NCBI RefSeq assembly: GCF_004000985.1
Contig: NZ_BIMH01000012.1
Coordinates: 56,697 to 120,696, forward strand
Reading direction: 5' to 3'
DNA: 64,000 bases
DNA from: Paenibacillus validus NBRC 15382
GTDB lineage: Bacteria > Bacillota > Bacilli > Paenibacillales > NBRC-103111
The notes beneath the pieces are model-generated. The model did not search any database, was not told the DNA's origin, and saw nothing but the letters and a program-made list of their open reading frames with translations. Position numbers and translations under genes: made by a program. Positions 62,990-64,000 of the stretch are shown one piece after another (positions within the stretch are counted from its first letter, which is position 1; the number at the start of each line of letters is the position of its first letter).

Positions 62990-63988
62990 TTATCTTATGC
63001 TTACCGGAGCGTGGTTATGGCTGGCTATAGAGGCGAGACAAGCATCGATCACTTTCATGTTACGGATGCTGCCTTCCGTACCGTATCTTGGTTGGGTCCG
63101 GTCCAGAAGGCAGCTGGAAAGATGCTCCACGCCGAGCTTATAGTAGTTGCCGTAATGTCTTTCCTCCTGCATGTTCCCTTGCTGATCCGTCAGTTGGATA
63201 AGGCCTTCGCCGTCCGCTTGCGGGATGAAAGCTTTCGGAACGCGAATCGTCCCCCGGGTCCCTACAATTTCATACTCATGGCGCGTGGACATATTCATTC
63301 CGCAGTCAAAATAGGATTTCGTGCCGTTCGCAAAGTCAAGTATGGCAATAGCTGACAAATCAACCTGGTGGGACGCTGAAATACGGCCCCAGCTGGAGAC
63401 ACTTTCAGGCTCGCCCATGATTTCCCTAATCGCGTGGATACAATAGCAGCCGATATCGTATATACTTCCGCCGCCATTCTGAGGATGGAGACGGAAGTTG
63501 CCTTCGAGCTTTTTCAGCATAAAGGTAAAGGAGGAACGCATCAAGACGACCTCGCCGATGGCGCCGGATCGAACCATCTCTTTGACCCTCTGGTGCTGCG
63601 GGTGGAATTGATACATCAAGGCTTCCATAAAAAGAACATGATGCTGCTCGCATACGTCGATCATTTCGCTTGTTTCCCGGGCGGTTAATGCCGCCGGTTT
63701 CTCGCACAATACATGTTTGCCGCGAATCGCGGCAGCTTTCACCCATTTCGAATGCAGTCCGTTCGGCAGAGGAATATAAACCATGTCGATGTCCGGGTCA
63801 TCCAACAGCTCCTCGTAAGTTCCATAAGCTTTAGGAATCCGGTACTTTGCGGCAAACTCCCGCTCCTTCCCGCTCCCGCTCGCAATGGCTGCAAGGGTGG
63901 CGTTGGAAGCCGATTGGATCGCAGGTATGACTTGAGTCTCGGCAATTTCCGCCGTACCCAAAATTCCCCAATTTATTTTATCGCTCAT
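62990..63988 (-). CDS. Gfo/Idh/MocA family oxidoreductase
   Basis: The 332-residue protein has the NAD(P) motif GILGTAEIAE near 7-16, the catalytic lysine segment HVLCEKPAALTARE near 89-102 and the C-terminal GGGSIYDIGCYCIHAIREIM near 170-189. The family oxidises or reduces sugars, inositols and related diols. ATG 63988 has better spacing to GAGGGG than ATG 63991. It is convergent with the MFS gene, and its link to the pra operon is unclear. Confidence 0.9.
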   Translation of the reverse strand: MSDKINWGILGTAEIAETQVIPAIQSASNATLAAIASGSGKEREFAAKYRIPKAYGTYEELLDDPDIDMVYIPLPNGLHSKWVKAAAIRGKHVLCEKPAALTARETSEMIDVCEQHHVLFMEALMYQFHPQHQRVKEMVRSGAIGEVVLMRSSFTFMLKKLEGNFRLHPQNGGGSIYDIGCYCIHAIREIMGEPESVSSWGRISASHQVDLSAIAILDFANGTKSYFDCGMNMSTRHEYEIVGTRGTIRVPKAFIPQADGEGLIQLTDQQGNMQEERHYGNYYKLGVEHLSSCLLDRTQPRYGTEGSIRNMKVIDACLASIASHNHAPVSIR

Positions 63989-64000
63989 CATATTCCCCTC

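Overview
This 64 kb window looks like chromosome from an aerobic, aromatic-degrading member of the Bacillales, most likely Paenibacillaceae. The grounds are sigma-A promoters with strong G-rich ribosome binding sites, TTG/GTG starts, a YesM-type kinase tail, carbohydrate ABC systems with LacI regulators, and a complete protocatechuate 2,3-cleavage cluster in the gene order known from Paenibacillus sp. JJ-1b (praR-praABEGFDCHI). I see no rRNA, tRNA, CRISPR array, IS element or phage gene. Most genes lie on the minus strand.

Layout. 1-5.4 kb: a histidine-kinase tail, a MocR regulator, a small membrane protein, then a decaying sugar-acid catabolic cluster on the minus strand. In it an intact GarR-type reductase and a LacI regulator survive among remnants of tatC, a 2-hydroxyacid dehydrogenase (one-base insertion), an RraA-family gene (internal deletion) and an RbsC-type permease. 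5.4-17.4 kb: an IclR regulator and MFS carrier, then a minus-strand set resembling phthalate-type catabolism: Rieske oxygenase, class II aldolase/decarboxylase, a truncated KARI-like Rossmann protein, an MFS carrier, a 4,5-dihydroxyphthalate decarboxylase homologue and a Zn-dehydrogenase. An SsuABC/TauABC-type importer and a GlcG/HbpS protein lie beside it. 17.5-25.7 kb: a LacI-controlled glycoside unit (solute-binding protein, two permeases, a large hydrolase, a glycosyltransferase) tied together by three near-identical palindromes. 25.8 kb: a TerC protein.

26.7-50.7 kb is the most unusual part. It is a CoA-dependent aromatic regulon: a LivKHMGF importer with a BenE benzoate symporter in the same operon, a Paa-type multicomponent oxygenase operon with beta-oxidation-like enzymes, PaaX, a benzoate-CoA-ligase-like enzyme and a second copy of one enoyl-CoA hydratase. 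Three promoters (liv, paa, and the second hydratase) carry a related 26-bp operator at the same place, two bases downstream of the -10 box. Canonical paaK, paaE and paaZ are absent from the window. PaaD is split into two separate genes, and the PaaC homologue carries an ExxH pair normally missing from that subunit. I infer a Paa-like oxygenase serving a benzoyl-CoA-type substrate; the substrate is not proven by sequence.

51-62.9 kb: the pra operon (4-hydroxybenzoate to protocatechuate, 2,3-ring cleavage, decarboxylation, then to pyruvate and acetyl-CoA), extended by an alpha/beta hydrolase and a YciI protein. PraR and an MFS carrier are divergent from it. A Gfo/Idh/MocA oxidoreductase closes the window. 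Together the region feeds aromatic acids into central metabolism by at least two routes and perhaps a third, phthalate-like one.
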